Both the position numbers and the translations under genes were made by a program. DNA of 64,000 nucleotides from Propionibacteriaceae bacterium (GTDB lineage: Bacteria > Actinomycetota > Actinomycetes > Propionibacteriales > Propionibacteriaceae). Each line of letters opens with the position of its first letter. The first letter of the stretch is position 1. This document shows, piece by piece, positions 40,880 to 53,273 of the stretch. The notes beneath the pieces are model-generated. The model ran no database searches. It was given only the letters and a program-made list of their open reading frames with translations, and was not told the DNA's origin. Location of the stretch: NCBI GenBank assembly GCA_017306015.1, contig JAFKJK010000015.1:48068-112067 (forward strand), in the 5' to 3' direction.

Positions 40880-43513
40880 GTGCCGCTCGTACCCGGATTC
40901 CCCGCGGTCTCGCTGTCGAGCCAGTTGGCCACCCGGCCGGAGTTGCCGACGCACGTGATCGAGCGGCCGGCGGTGTGGTCGCGGATCTCGGCGTCGGTGG
41001 CCCGGCACCGGGTGACCCTGGTGGCTGCCCCGGCCGGCTACGGAAAGACCGCCAGCCTCAGCGCCTGGGCGGCACACCACGACCGTCCGGTCGCCTGGTT
41101 GTCGCTCACCGCGGCCGACCGTCACCCGGGCTATCTGGGACGGAACCTCGCCGGCGCCATCGGCATGCTCCGGTACGCGCCGGCTCGCCGCGGCGACGTG
41201 CTCGCCACCCCGGTCTCGCTGGACGACCGGCTGCGCGCGGTCCTCGTCGTGGACGACGTGCACTGGATCGACAACGAACCGGCCGCTCGCGTCCTGGCCC
41301 GGGCGCTGACCGGCGAGGAGCCGGGGCTGCAGGTCATCCTGTCCGGCCGCCACGAGCCCCGTCCCGGCATGGGCCTGTCCCGGCTGCGTGCCGACGGCCA
41401 ACTCGGCCAGCTCGGGCCGGCGGACCTGGCACTCTCGGTGGACGAGGTTCGAGAGGCCGCGCTGGCGCTGGGTCGCCAGCTCGACCACGAGCGGGCCGTG
41501 GCCCTGCACCGGCGCACCGACGGCTGGCCGGTCGCCGTGCGGCTGGCGCTGATGGCCGAGCACCCGCTGCCGCAGCCCAGCTCGCCGCCCGTCGGCGACG
41601 AACCTCTGCCTCAGCTCGTCGACTACCTGGTCGAGAACATGCTGGGCGACCTGTCCCCCGCTCTGGCCGAGTTCGTGCCCCAGGCCTGCACGTGCGAGTG
41701 GCTGACCGGGCAGCTCGCCGTCCAGATCACCGGGAACCCGCGTGCCCCCGAACTGCTCGAACAGGCGGTCGCGGTCGGCCTGCCTCTCGACCGGCGCGAG
41801 GTCGAGGGCCGCGACCCGGTGTACCAGTGGCACCCGGTGATGGCGCAGGTCGGACAGGCCATGCTGCTGCGCCGGGATCCCCGGCGGGCTCGAGGGCTGC
41901 ACCGGGCCGCCGCGCACGCGATGGCCCGCATCGACCCGTACTCGGCCGCCCGGCACGCCCTGCGCGGAGGCGAGCCGGAGCAGGCGGCCCAGGTGGTCCG
42001 GTCCCACTGGCTGGCCGGGGTCGTGCGCGGCGACTCCGAGCTGGTCGAGGAGATCTGCGCGCGCCTGCCCGCCCCCTACGCCGACGACCCGGAGGTGCTC
42101 ACGGTGAGGGCGCTGTGCCGACGCAACGACGGGGACGCCGAGACCGCTGCCAGCCTGGCCGCGCGAGCCACCGCCGCTGCGGCCTCGCTGGCAGAGGACC
42201 GGCAGGCGGCCTACGAGTCGACCAGGCTCCTGGCCCAGCTGTTCCTCGCCGACGAGGCGGACGATCTGGCCAGCGCCTGCGAGTCTGTCGAAGGACTCCT
42301 CCGCGGCATGTCGGGACAGGATCCCGTGCTGCATGCCTGCGCACTGTTCGTCGTCGGCTGGTCGTTCCTGAGGCTGCGCCGCCCCCGCCCCGCGCTGCTC
42401 CTGCTGCAGGAGGCCGTCCACCGCTGCCAGGCCGAAGGCCTCGACGACCTCGCCGACCGGGCGCGCGCCCATCGGGCCTTCGCCCTCGCCTTCAGCGGAG
42501 ACTTCGTCGCGGCCCAGGCTGCCCTCACGGCGCTCCACTCCGATGCGGGCCGGACGTCGTGGCGGCGCGCGGACGGCGCGGTCAGCGTCTTCACCGTGGG
42601 CTGGATGGCGATGTGGACCGGTGACCACCAGCGGGCGGTCGCCGCCTTTCTCCAGGCGGTGGAGCAGGGCGGCAGCGTCACGAGCTACGCCCTGCTCGCC
42701 CGGATGTGGCTGGCGCACGCAGCCCTCGCCAGCGGCGACCAGGTGGCCATCCCGACCGCGGAGCGGCTGCTGGAGGGGATCCCGGAGGAGACCATCCAGG
42801 CGATGCCGTGGTGGGAGTACAAGCTGGTCGGGAGGGCCGCGTTCTGCCGTCTCCGGGGCGATGTGGACGGCGCTGTCCGGCTGCTCCGGCAGGCGCTCGA
42901 CACCCCGACCTACCAGCCGGCGAACCGCATGGTCGCTGCGGAGCTGTTGTGGCGGTGCGGGCGGCCCGAGGAAGCCGAAGCCCAGGCCGGCACGCTGGCC
43001 GACGCCCCGGCGTACCTCAGGGTCGGTGCCCAGGTCATCTCAGCGCTCTGCCTTCGCGAGCGTGGGGACGCCGGGAGTGCGCATGCGCTGCTCGAGGATG
43101 CCCTCCATCTCGGCTCGACGCTGGCCCTGACCCGCGCCTTCTCCCGTCCGGACGCGAAGCTGTTGGAGCTGCTCGCCGAACACGCTCGGCAGGGCACCAG
43201 GTACGAGCCGTTCCTCGCCTCGATGATCGACGTCCAGAGTCGCCACGCCGGCCGTCCCAACCGTCCCGACACCGCTCTGAGCACCCGGGAACGCGAGATC
43301 CTCGCCCATCTGGCCACCGCGCTCAGCCTCAGCGAGATCTGTGGCGTCCTGTTCATCTCCCCGAACACCCTCAAGAGCCATCTCCGTTCGATCTACCGCA
43401 AGCTCGGCGTCGAGAACCGGAGGGACGCCGTCCGGCTGTTCCGCGGCAGTACCGGCCCCGGCGCCGAGCACCTGCTGGTCCCGAGCCGACCGATCCCCGT
43501 TGACCCACAGTGA
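40880..43513 (+). CDS. Large ATP-dependent LuxR-type regulator (MalT/LAL-like)
   Basis: An 877-residue regulator. The N-terminal STAND/AAA ATPase has the P-loop AAPAGYGKTASL (about 48-59) and Walker B VLVVDDVHWID. The middle (330-780) is an Ala/Leu-rich helical repeat region like TPRs. The C-terminal LuxR helix-turn-helix (about 798-860) reads LSTREREILAHLATALSLSE, then SPNTLKSHLRSIYRKLGV. Such proteins are switched on by a small inducer or protein partner. It is divergent from the SHOCT operon and followed 10 bases later by a HerA-like ATPase. Confidence 0.9.
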   Translation: MPLVPGFPAVSLSSQLATRPELPTHVIERPAVWSRISASVARHRVTLVAAPAGYGKTASLSAWAAHHDRPVAWLSLTAADRHPGYLGRNLAGAIGMLRYAPARRGDVLATPVSLDDRLRAVLVVDDVHWIDNEPAARVLARALTGEEPGLQVILSGRHEPRPGMGLSRLRADGQLGQLGPADLALSVDEVREAALALGRQLDHERAVALHRRTDGWPVAVRLALMAEHPLPQPSSPPVGDEPLPQLVDYLVENMLGDLSPALAEFVPQACTCEWLTGQLAVQITGNPRAPELLEQAVAVGLPLDRREVEGRDPVYQWHPVMAQVGQAMLLRRDPRRARGLHRAAAHAMARIDPYSAARHALRGGEPEQAAQVVRSHWLAGVVRGDSELVEEICARLPAPYADDPEVLTVRALCRRNDGDAETAASLAARATAAAASLAEDRQAAYESTRLLAQLFLADEADDLASACESVEGLLRGMSGQDPVLHACALFVVGWSFLRLRRPRPALLLLQEAVHRCQAEGLDDLADRARAHRAFALAFSGDFVAAQAALTALHSDAGRTSWRRADGAVSVFTVGWMAMWTGDHQRAVAAFLQAVEQGGSVTSYALLARMWLAHAALASGDQVAIPTAERLLEGIPEETIQAMPWWEYKLVGRAAFCRLRGDVDGAVRLLRQALDTPTYQPANRMVAAELLWRCGRPEEAEAQAGTLADAPAYLRVGAQVISALCLRERGDAGSAHALLEDALHLGSTLALTRAFSRPDAKLLELLAEHARQGTRYEPFLASMIDVQSRHAGRPNRPDTALSTREREILAHLATALSLSEICGVLFISPNTLKSHLRSIYRKLGVENRRDAVRLFRGSTGPGAEHLLVPSRPIPVDPQ

Positions 43514-43523
43514 GGAGCCCCCG

Positions 43524-44885
<1,362 letters not shown>

Positions 44886-45077
44886 GTCCGGCCCGATCGA
44901 GCTGGTCGGGCGTCGGCTCCCCACGCATCCGCACCCGATCAGCGCACTCCGCCGGCCTGGGTCGGTGGCACCGGCGTGAGGCTGCGCGCCGCGATCGAGA
45001 CAGAGGGCGTCCGGTGGTTCTGACCCCGGTGCGCCCGCCGCGTGTTGGCGGCGTCACCGTGCAGCTACGGTGACGAC

Positions 45078-46265
45078 ATGCCCTCGACCGTCCGCTCACG
45101 CTTCCGGCTGGTGCCGATGCGGCCCCGCAACCCCGACGAGCCGGGCCGCAGCGCGTCGACCCTCGAACTGTTCTTCGACCTCGTCTTCGTGGTCGCCGTC
45201 GGCATCGCCGCCGCCCAACTGCATCACCAGCTCAGCGAGGCCCACATCCTCAACGGCGTCGTCAACTATCTGATCGTGTTCTTCGGGATCTGGTGGGCGT
45301 GGATGAACTTCACCTGGTTCGCGACCTCTTTCGATACCGATGACTGGCTCTACCGGGTGCTCACGATCGTCCAGATGGGCGGAGTGCTGGTCCTGGCCTC
45401 CGGGATCGAGCCGGCGTTCACCGACCATGACTACTCGGTGCTGGTCTTCGCCTACGTGGTGATGCGACTGGCGATGGTCGCCCAGTGGCTGCGCGCAGCG
45501 CGGTCGGCTGGTGCTGCCCGCCGCGCCGCCTTGATCTATGCCGGCGGAATCGCGATCGTGCAGGGCCTGTGGCTGGCCTCCCTGCTGCTGCCCGCCGGGG
45601 TATTCCTGGTGGCTCTGGTGGTCTTGGTGCTGGCCGAACTCGCGGTGCCGATCGTCGCCGAACGCACCGGCAGCACCCCCTGGCATCCCCACCACATCAC
45701 GGAGCGGTACGGCCTGTTCACCCTGATCGTGCTGGGCGAGAGCCTGCTGGCCTCGGCCAACGCCATCATCGAAGCCCTCCACGACAACCACGCGGTCGGG
45801 CCGCTGATCTGGCTGGCCGGCCTCACCCTCGTCGTCACCGCAACACTGTGGTGGACCTACTTCTGGCCGCCCCACCACACCGCGATCACCAGCTTCCGCC
45901 GTTCGCTCGCCTACGGCTACGGCCACTACTTCATCTTCGCCGCCGCGGCAGCCTTCTCCGCCGGCATCGAGGTCGAGATCGACGTGCTCACCGGCCACAG
46001 CGAACTCACCAGCCCGGCTGCCTCGTTCGCGTCCACGATCCCCATCGCGGTGTTCATGCTGGGCGTCTGGCTGCTCGCCATCCGTCGCCACGCCGACCGC
46101 TGGGTCAACACCGTCGTCCCGGCGGGCGCGGTCCTCGTCCTCGTCGACCCCGTCGTCCCCCTGCCCATCGCCCTGACCGCCATCATCCTGATCGCCGTCG
46201 TCGCCGTGCTCGTGTGGCGACAGCCACAACGCGTCGCCGGTAGCGGGGGCCCGGACGGATCCTGA
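45078..46265 (+). CDS. Low-temperature-requirement A (LtrA) family membrane protein
   Basis: A 395-residue protein with ten or more helices. The family signature STLELFFDLVFVVAVGIAA is near the N-terminus, followed by WWAWMNFTWFATSFDTDDW and HHITERYGLFTLIVLGESLL. These are strongly conserved in LtrA proteins, whose biochemical role is unknown. The gene stands alone and ends before a very strong terminator. Confidence 0.9.
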   Translation: MPSTVRSRFRLVPMRPRNPDEPGRSASTLELFFDLVFVVAVGIAAAQLHHQLSEAHILNGVVNYLIVFFGIWWAWMNFTWFATSFDTDDWLYRVLTIVQMGGVLVLASGIEPAFTDHDYSVLVFAYVVMRLAMVAQWLRAARSAGAARRAALIYAGGIAIVQGLWLASLLLPAGVFLVALVVLVLAELAVPIVAERTGSTPWHPHHITERYGLFTLIVLGESLLASANAIIEALHDNHAVGPLIWLAGLTLVVTATLWWTYFWPPHHTAITSFRRSLAYGYGHYFIFAAAAAFSAGIEVEIDVLTGHSELTSPAASFASTIPIAVFMLGVWLLAIRRHADRWVNTVVPAGAVLVLVDPVVPLPIALTAIILIAVVAVLVWRQPQRVAGSGGPDGS

Positions 46266-46308
46266 CCGGCTGGACGCCAGCGGAGCCCCAGGAGACCTGC
46301 CGGACGGC

Positions 46309-46348
46309 AGTGGGTCCTGTCGGTCGCGGCACCGACAGGACCCACTGG
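46309..46348. terminator. Perfect 17-bp stem terminator
   Basis: CAGTGGGTCCTGTCGGT (46309-46325) and its exact reverse complement (46332-46348) with a 6-base loop, 43 bases after ltrA. It is the most stable simple hairpin seen in the window and lies between two convergent genes. Confidence 0.88.
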
Positions 46349-46353
46349 GAGAC

Positions 46354-46371
46354 CTCGGCCTCAGCCGAGGA
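46354..46371. terminator. Second hairpin of a convergent terminator pair
   Basis: CCTCGGC-CTCA-GCCGAGG, a perfect 7-bp stem with a 4-base loop, 7 bases from the end of the minus-strand nucleotidase gene. It probably terminates that gene. Confidence 0.7.
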
Positions 46372-46378
46372 GGGACGA

Positions 46379-47446
46379 CTACGAGGTCTTGGTGTACTTC
46401 TGCACGAAGGCCTTCACCTTCTTGTAGGTCTTGCCACCCTCATCGACGCCGTAGGTCCGATCCCAGGTCAAGGGCACGACGGTGATGTAGCCCTTGCTGA
46501 TGAGCGTCCAGTCGGAGTCCTTGCGGGTCTCGGTGCAGATGCTCATTCCCGTGCACAGCGGCAGGTCGATCGCGAAGCCGCCGTCGCTCTGCGGGATGTA
46601 GGAGTGTGCGTAGGCCGTGGCCGCACCGACCCGGGCCCACTTCACCGGCTTCGCCTTGGCACCGGCGGAGATGTCCGGGTAGTTGATGTTGAGGGCGAAC
46701 TTGTTCTGGAGCAGCAGGCCCTTCTTGTTGAGGTTCGCCAGGAAGTCCGCACCCCACTTGGCCGTGGCCTGGTAGTTCACCACCGGCATCGACCAGTCGT
46801 CCGCGTTGGACGAACTGAACGCGACCGCCGGGATCCGGATCGTGTTCGCCATGATGGCCGCTCCGACCGTCCCGGAGTCGTTCACCGAGTTCGCGTAGTT
46901 GGATCCCGCGTTGCTACCGGAGACCACGAGGTCTGGCACACTCCAGCCCACGGTCGCCTTGAGACCGCCCCGGGTGGCGAACGCCACCGTGTCGGCCGGG
47001 GTCGCACTCCCGCTGGTCGGACCGCACGGAGCATCCCCCGTGCAGACCCCGAACACCGCGCCCTTGGACGGAGCCGACGCACAGTCGTTCTCATAGCCGG
47101 CCGGCAGGGTCTTCTGGCCCAACCGGAAGGTCCCACTGTTCGTCACCGCGGAGCCCTTGCCGCTCTGCACCGACCACGGCGCGATCACCACCACGTCCGC
47201 GCCCTTGGCGCACAGGGCCTTCCGCAGCTCGTACAGCCCCAGACCATCGGTGTGACTCGCCTTCGCCGCCTGCATCGAGTCGTCGTTGGTCAGCAGGATC
47301 CTCATCCCCGGCAAGCCCTTCGGCTTCGCCGCCTCCGCCGTCGACATGCTCGCCGGCACCGCCACCGTCAGAGCCGCGACCATTGCCGCAGCCCCCAACC
47401 TCAACCAACGCCGTCCGGCCCACCGGCCAGTTCTCGACAACTCCAT
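46379..47446 (-). CDS. Exported SurE-like 5'/3'-nucleotidase
   Basis: A 355-residue protein. A long signal peptide (about 1-45) has RTGRWAGRRWLRLGAAA, with twin Arg and a hydrophobic core, cut near AEAA. The mature part has SurE motifs: RILLTNDDS, IAPWSVQSGKGSAVT, VSGSNAGSNYA and a C-terminal PLTWDRTY. SurE is usually a 250-residue cytoplasmic phosphatase; the exported form with a roughly 100-residue insertion and several Cys (CTGDAPCGP, LCTGMSICT) probably hydrolyses extracellular nucleotides. GAGAGGAAACACC precedes the ATG. Confidence 0.88.
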   Translation of the reverse strand: MELSRTGRWAGRRWLRLGAAAMVAALTVAVPASMSTAEAAKPKGLPGMRILLTNDDSMQAAKASHTDGLGLYELRKALCAKGADVVVIAPWSVQSGKGSAVTNSGTFRLGQKTLPAGYENDCASAPSKGAVFGVCTGDAPCGPTSGSATPADTVAFATRGGLKATVGWSVPDLVVSGSNAGSNYANSVNDSGTVGAAIMANTIRIPAVAFSSSNADDWSMPVVNYQATAKWGADFLANLNKKGLLLQNKFALNINYPDISAGAKAKPVKWARVGAATAYAHSYIPQSDGGFAIDLPLCTGMSICTETRKDSDWTLISKGYITVVPLTWDRTYGVDEGGKTYKKVKAFVQKYTKTS

Positions 47447-47619
47447 GGTGTTTCCTCTCTGAACCACTAGTCACGGCCGGACGATCCAACCGCGGAAGAA
47501 TGAATGCGTCAGCGCTGCCTCGAATGGCCAGCGCGCCCGTCCTGGCCGAGCCTCGGCCGACCCAGGCGGGCTCGTCTCGGGCTCGGATCGAGCCGGCTCG
47601 TACTGCGAGGCTGTCGGCC

Positions 47620-49050
<1,431 letters not shown>

Positions 49051-49401
49051 TCAGCCGGCCCGGCTCTCCAGGGCGACCAGTCGCTGGTCGATGGCGTCGA
49101 AGACCGCGAGCAGGTTGCCGGCGGTGATCACCTCGCTGTTGACCGTCATCAGGGTGTCCTGGGCGTGGCTGAACAGCAGGGTGAGGGTGTGCTGCGCCCC
49201 CGCGGCCTCGGCCTGGATCACGTCGGTCTGCGCCCGATGGGCCTGCCGGATCTCGTCCCGGGCCAGGGTCAGGGCGGTATCGGCGTCCGGTCGCTGCCCG
49301 GTGGCCAACGCCTCGTACACCTTGCGGACGGCCGAGCGGGCGTCCCCTGCGTGCAGGATGATCGTCATCGCCGTCGTGGTCAGATCGGCGTCCGTCGTCA
49401 T
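49051..49401 (-). CDS. PTS lactose/cellobiose-type IIA component
   Basis: A 116-residue helical protein of the Lac-family IIA. TIILHAGDARSAVRKVYEAL is the first helix. The phosphorylation site is His79 in LLFSHAQDTLMT, the position used in IIA-Lac. It takes phosphate from HPr and passes it to IIB. Its ATG overlaps the IIC stop by 4 bases. Confidence 0.92.
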   Translation of the reverse strand: MTTDADLTTTAMTIILHAGDARSAVRKVYEALATGQRPDADTALTLARDEIRQAHRAQTDVIQAEAAGAQHTLTLLFSHAQDTLMTVNSEVITAGNLLAVFDAIDQRLVALESRAG

Positions 49402-50687
49402 GCGGCCACCCCCGCGACCTCGGTCTCCTCCTCGTCCTCGTCCTCGACCGACACCTGCCGGTCGTAGGCGCGGAAGAAGGGCAGCCAGGTCAGGGTGACA
49501 AGCACCACGATCACGAGCAGCAACAGCATGCTGGCTACGCCGGGCGAGACGATCCAGGTGGCGAACGGGAACGGCGTGTACCACATCTGGAACAACTGGG
49601 ACGGGATCGCGACCAGCCCGGACGACAGCGCCCAGTAGGTCAGGATCGGCGGCACCAGCGAGTTGATCCAGAACGGGACCATCAGGATCGGGTTGAACGC
49701 GATCGGGGCGCCGAAGACGATCGGCTCGTTGATGTTGAAGATGCTCGGCACCAGCGAGGCGCGTCCGATCGCCTTCAGCCGGGCCGACCGCGCCCAGAAG
49801 GCCATCATGATGACCAGCGGCAGCGTGGCACCGATGCCGCCGATGCCCACCCAGCCCGAGAACAGCACCTCGTAGGTGTTGATGTTGGTGGCGGGATGAC
49901 CGGCCGCGACCGCCGCCATGTTGTCCTGGATGCCCTGCAGCTGCAGCGGGTAGACGATCGGGAACAGGATCCAGGCGCTCATGCCGAAGGAGTACATGAA
50001 GGCGCTGATGAAGTAGAGCAGGACGAAGCCCCAGAAGCTCTGGGCGATGTTCGTCAGCGGCGAGAAGGCGGTCAGGATGCCGCCGTAGATGTCGAGATGC
50101 GCGACGTCCACCAGCAGCCAGGACGCCCCGAGGCAGACCAGGATGGGGAGCAGCGAGTCGAACCACACGATGATGAAGTCGGGCAGCGCGGTCGAGTTCT
50201 TGAACAGCTTCAGCTTGGCGAACAGGTTGAACACCGCGGCGACGGCGAGGCCGGCGAGGATGCTGACGAACATGCCGGTCGCGCCGAACCGCTCGAAGGT
50301 GAAGGAGATCGTCCCGCCGTCCTCGCTGAAGACCGGCCCGATCAGCAGCAGGAAGGTCGCCACCCCGGTCATGCCGGCGATCAGGCGGCGGTCGCGGAAG
50401 TCCTTGTGGTGCATCACCTGGTAGGGGATCAGGAACGCCACGAAGAGGCCCATCAGGCCGAACGAGAACTGGTTGATCGGCGAGAGGTTGGGCATCCAGG
50501 ACGCATAGTTGTTCAGGATCGACACCAGGGTGATCAGCGATCCGACCAGGATCATCGGCACCACCGCCATGATGGCTTCCTGGAGCGACTTGACCCACAG
50601 GTTGCCGGTGATCCGGTTGGCCTGAGGAGCGAACTTCTCCGTCATCCAGTCGGTCAGGGACTCCATGAAGGAACCGAGCTTGCGCAT
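49398..50687 (-). CDS. PTS cellobiose-type IIC permease
   Basis: A 429-residue membrane permease of the Lac/cellobiose family. The family signature is in PSIFNINEPIVFGAPIAFNP, near residue 320, and the N-terminus is typical (SLTDWMTEKFAPQANRI). A charged tail (EDEDEEETEVAG) ends the protein. It imports a beta-glucoside such as cellobiose while IIB phosphorylates it. The start is one base after the IIB stop. Confidence 0.92.
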   Translation of the reverse strand: MRKLGSFMESLTDWMTEKFAPQANRITGNLWVKSLQEAIMAVVPMILVGSLITLVSILNNYASWMPNLSPINQFSFGLMGLFVAFLIPYQVMHHKDFRDRRLIAGMTGVATFLLLIGPVFSEDGGTISFTFERFGATGMFVSILAGLAVAAVFNLFAKLKLFKNSTALPDFIIVWFDSLLPILVCLGASWLLVDVAHLDIYGGILTAFSPLTNIAQSFWGFVLLYFISAFMYSFGMSAWILFPIVYPLQLQGIQDNMAAVAAGHPATNINTYEVLFSGWVGIGGIGATLPLVIMMAFWARSARLKAIGRASLVPSIFNINEPIVFGAPIAFNPILMVPFWINSLVPPILTYWALSSGLVAIPSQLFQMWYTPFPFATWIVSPGVASMLLLLVIVVLVTLTWLPFFRAYDRQVSVEDEDEEETEVAGVAA

Positions 50688-50688
50688 G

Positions 50689-51006
50689 TCAGCCCTCCGC
50701 CTTCGTCAGGCTCTCCACGATCGCGAACGCGCCCGCGCCGTCGAGGCGGCCGTAGATCTTGTGCGGCAGCAGGGCCACCTTGATGCCGTGGGGTTCCACC
50801 TTGGCCCGAAGCTTGTCCTCCATGTAGGCCAGGTGGGGACCGACCAGCAGCACGTCGATCCGGTCGAGGTACTCGTCGACCTCCGTCTCGCTGCGCGCGC
50901 TCACCTCCAGGTCGACATCGGCCTTCTTGGCCTCCTTGCGCATGCTCTGGGCGAGGAAGCCGCTGGAAGCGCCTCCGCCGCAGACCACGAGAACCCGTGT
51001 CGTCAT
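50689..51006 (-). CDS. PTS cellobiose-type IIB component
   Basis: A 105-residue IIB protein with the phospho-Cys at residue 9 (RVLVVCGGGASSGFLA). The acidic LVGPHLAYMEDKL and VALLPHKIYGRLDG match the family. AAGGAG is 6 bases before ATG 51006; ATG 51012 is too close. It is the first gene of the IIB-IIC-IIA-glucosidase operon. Confidence 0.92.
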   Translation of the reverse strand: MTTRVLVVCGGGASSGFLAQSMRKEAKKADVDLEVSARSETEVDEYLDRIDVLLVGPHLAYMEDKLRAKVEPHGIKVALLPHKIYGRLDGAGAFAIVESLTKAEG

Positions 51007-51092
51007 CGTCATCTCCTTGAATCACCGGCCCGGTCAGCATCCAGGCTTGCGGGGACAGCCTGCGCCCCGGGGACGGACGGCCACCAGCAGCA

Positions 51093-51115
51093 GGGTTTCC
51101 GGACGCCGGAAAGCC
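51093..51115. promoter_or_regulatory. Operator candidate of the PTS operon
   Basis: GGGTTTCCGG-ACG-CCGGAAAGCC, 10-base arms with one mismatch, midway between the divergent IIB and regulator starts (87 and 68 bases). It is the only clear dyad in that gap and fits a shared operator. Confidence 0.6.
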
Positions 51116-51182
51116 GCCTGTTCGTCGCCAGGCCCGGGGACGCCAACAATGATGGCGTGCAGGATCCGACGGAGAGGTCGTG

Positions 51183-53108
51183 ATGACCGGCGAACCACAG
51201 CAGCGCTTGCTGGTCTGGCTGGGCACCCATCCGGGCGCCTGGACCTCGGCCGAGCTCGCAGCTGCCCTCGGGGTGACCGACCGCAGCATCCGCAACTACG
51301 TCAACCGGCTCAACGCCCCCGATGGCCCGGACCTGATCCAGCGAACGAGCAAGGGCTACCGGCTCAGCAGCGCGTCCGCCACCGGGCCGCTGACGGCCGA
51401 GCCGGCCGGTTCGCGGGTGTCGGAGCGGGCCTACGCCTTGCTGCGCCGGATCCTGACCAGCCCGGAGCCGGTCAGCATCCATGACCTCGCCGACGAGCTG
51501 GACGTCAGCGAGTCGACCGTGGAGAACTCCCTGCGCCGGCTCTCCCCGGCCACCGGCCGGCTGGAGGTCGCGATCGTCCGCAGCGGCGACCGGGTCAGCG
51601 TCCAGGGACGGGAGGCCGACCAGCGCCGGCTGATGCGGGTCGCGATCACCGACGCGGCAGACCCGGACGGGATGCTCGGCGCGGATCGGCTCCAGGCCGC
51701 CTACCCGTCCTACGACATCCGGGAGATCCGGCGCCATGTGGCCCAGGCGCTGATCGCGAACGGGCTCTACTCCAACGACTACACGCTCAACCCGCTCATC
51801 CTCGACCTGGTCATCGCCGTCGACCGGATCACCGACCAGTACACCCTCAGTGAGCCGGGCAGTCTGCCGGACGCGCGCACCGACCCACGGCTGGGCGGGG
51901 CGGCGAAGGATGTCACCGAGTATCTCGGCTACGCCTACGGCATCGAGTTCACCCCGGCGGAGACGGCGGCCGTGGCCCTGCTGATCGCGAGCAAGACCAC
52001 CCTGCTCCGGGGCGCGACCGACCACGACCTGGTCGTCGAACACGTCGGAGCGGAACTCGTGGCCCTCGTCCGGCGGATCCTGGTCAAGCTGGACGACACC
52101 TACCTCGTCGATCTCGCCGACGACGCCTTCGTGGCGAACCTTGCCCTGCACACCCACAACCTGCTGGTCCGAGCCCGCGCCGGCCGTCCGCAGCCGAACC
52201 CGCTGGCCGCGACGATCCGCAGCACGCACCCGCTGGTGCACGAGTTGGCGGTGTTCTTCGCCCGCGAGCTGGAACACGAGACCGGCCTGTCGGTCGATCC
52301 GGACGAGATCGGGTTCATCGCGTTCCATCTCGGCTCCGCCCTGGCGAAGCGACGCGACATCGGCGACCGGGTGACGATCAGCCTCGTGGCGCCGAGCTAC
52401 CACGACCTCGCCACCCAGCTGGCCGAGCGCCTGGCCGCCCAGCTGGGCGAGCGGGCGCTGGTCAGCCAGGTGATCGAGACCGGGGAGCCCGAGGTCGTCG
52501 AGCTCACCGGGCAACTCGTGGTCACGCTGATCCCGATCCCCGGCCTGCACCCGAACCGCCGCATCCTGGTCAGCCCGCTGCTGAGCGACGCGGACGTCGA
52601 CGTGATCGACGCCCAGGTCCGCATCCAGCACCGCCGCAATACCTGGATGCGGCTGATGAGCCAGCTCCACGAGCTGTTCCACGACGGCCTGTTCTTCCGC
52701 TCGCCCGTCGTGGAGGGACGCGACGAGCTCCTCCGGCTCCTCGCCGACGCGATGCGCGAGCACACGGCCGTCCCGGACGACTTCCTCGACCAGGTCCTCG
52801 ACCGGGAGGAGCTCTCCCCCACCGCGTTCAACGACATCGTCGCGATCCCGCACACCCTCGGCATGCCCGCCGAGCGCACCAGCATCGCCGTCGCGACGTT
52901 CGAGCGTCCGCTCGACTGGGCGGGGACGCCGGTCCGCCTCGTCCTGCTCGTCGCGTTCAGCGCCCAGGACCGCAACCTGTTCCGGGACACGTTCGACCAG
53001 CTCGTGATCACGCTGACCGAGCCCGCGAACGTCCGGCGCCTCGTCGAGCACGGCCGCACCCTCGGGGACTTCCTCGCCGAGCTGAGCCGGCTGATGGGCG
53101 AGGAGTGA
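51183..53108 (+). CDS. PRD-containing PTS regulator (LicR/MtlR type)
   Basis: A 641-residue transcription activator. Two helix-turn-helix domains lie at the N-terminus (AELAAALGVTDRSIRNYVNR, DLADELDVSESTVENSLRRL), then two PRD domains (about 170-390). A IIB-like domain (395-485) follows, where the usual phospho-Cys seems replaced (SLVAPSYHD), and a C-terminal fructose-type IIA domain carries His near residue 557 in AIPHTLGMP. PTS components phosphorylate these to report sugar use. It is divergent from the cellobiose-type operon and almost surely controls it. GGAGAGG precedes the ATG. Confidence 0.92.
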   Translation: MTGEPQQRLLVWLGTHPGAWTSAELAAALGVTDRSIRNYVNRLNAPDGPDLIQRTSKGYRLSSASATGPLTAEPAGSRVSERAYALLRRILTSPEPVSIHDLADELDVSESTVENSLRRLSPATGRLEVAIVRSGDRVSVQGREADQRRLMRVAITDAADPDGMLGADRLQAAYPSYDIREIRRHVAQALIANGLYSNDYTLNPLILDLVIAVDRITDQYTLSEPGSLPDARTDPRLGGAAKDVTEYLGYAYGIEFTPAETAAVALLIASKTTLLRGATDHDLVVEHVGAELVALVRRILVKLDDTYLVDLADDAFVANLALHTHNLLVRARAGRPQPNPLAATIRSTHPLVHELAVFFARELEHETGLSVDPDEIGFIAFHLGSALAKRRDIGDRVTISLVAPSYHDLATQLAERLAAQLGERALVSQVIETGEPEVVELTGQLVVTLIPIPGLHPNRRILVSPLLSDADVDVIDAQVRIQHRRNTWMRLMSQLHELFHDGLFFRSPVVEGRDELLRLLADAMREHTAVPDDFLDQVLDREELSPTAFNDIVAIPHTLGMPAERTSIAVATFERPLDWAGTPVRLVLLVAFSAQDRNLFRDTFDQLVITLTEPANVRRLVEHGRTLGDFLAELSRLMGEE

Positions 53109-53115
53109 CGCACCT

Positions 53116-53151
53116 CCTGGCGAGCCGGGCGACTCGGTCCGGCTCGCCAGG
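53116..53151 (+). terminator. Terminator of the PTS regulator gene
   Basis: CCTGGCGAGCCGG and CCGGCTCGCCAGG form a perfect 13-bp stem with a 10-base loop, 7 bases after the stop. It is a strong intrinsic hairpin. Confidence 0.82.
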
Positions 53152-53273
53152 GGTCCGATCCGTACAGTTGCGAACACCGGGGCTGACGGGTGCGGTTTTC
53201 GTTGAGCGGCAGGACGCGAGCCGGTAGCGTCCGCCTGAAGCCGCCATGCGGATCACCCACGGACGGAGCAGCT

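Noticed and set aside
47447..47619. Small gene between the nucleotidase and the glucosidase
   Set aside because: Open frames here are short, without ribosome-binding sites, and their codon use is not like neighbouring genes.
51009..53177. A 722-codon frame antisense to the PRD regulator
   Set aside because: The plus-strand protein has clear domains; the antisense product is low-complexity and matches nothing.
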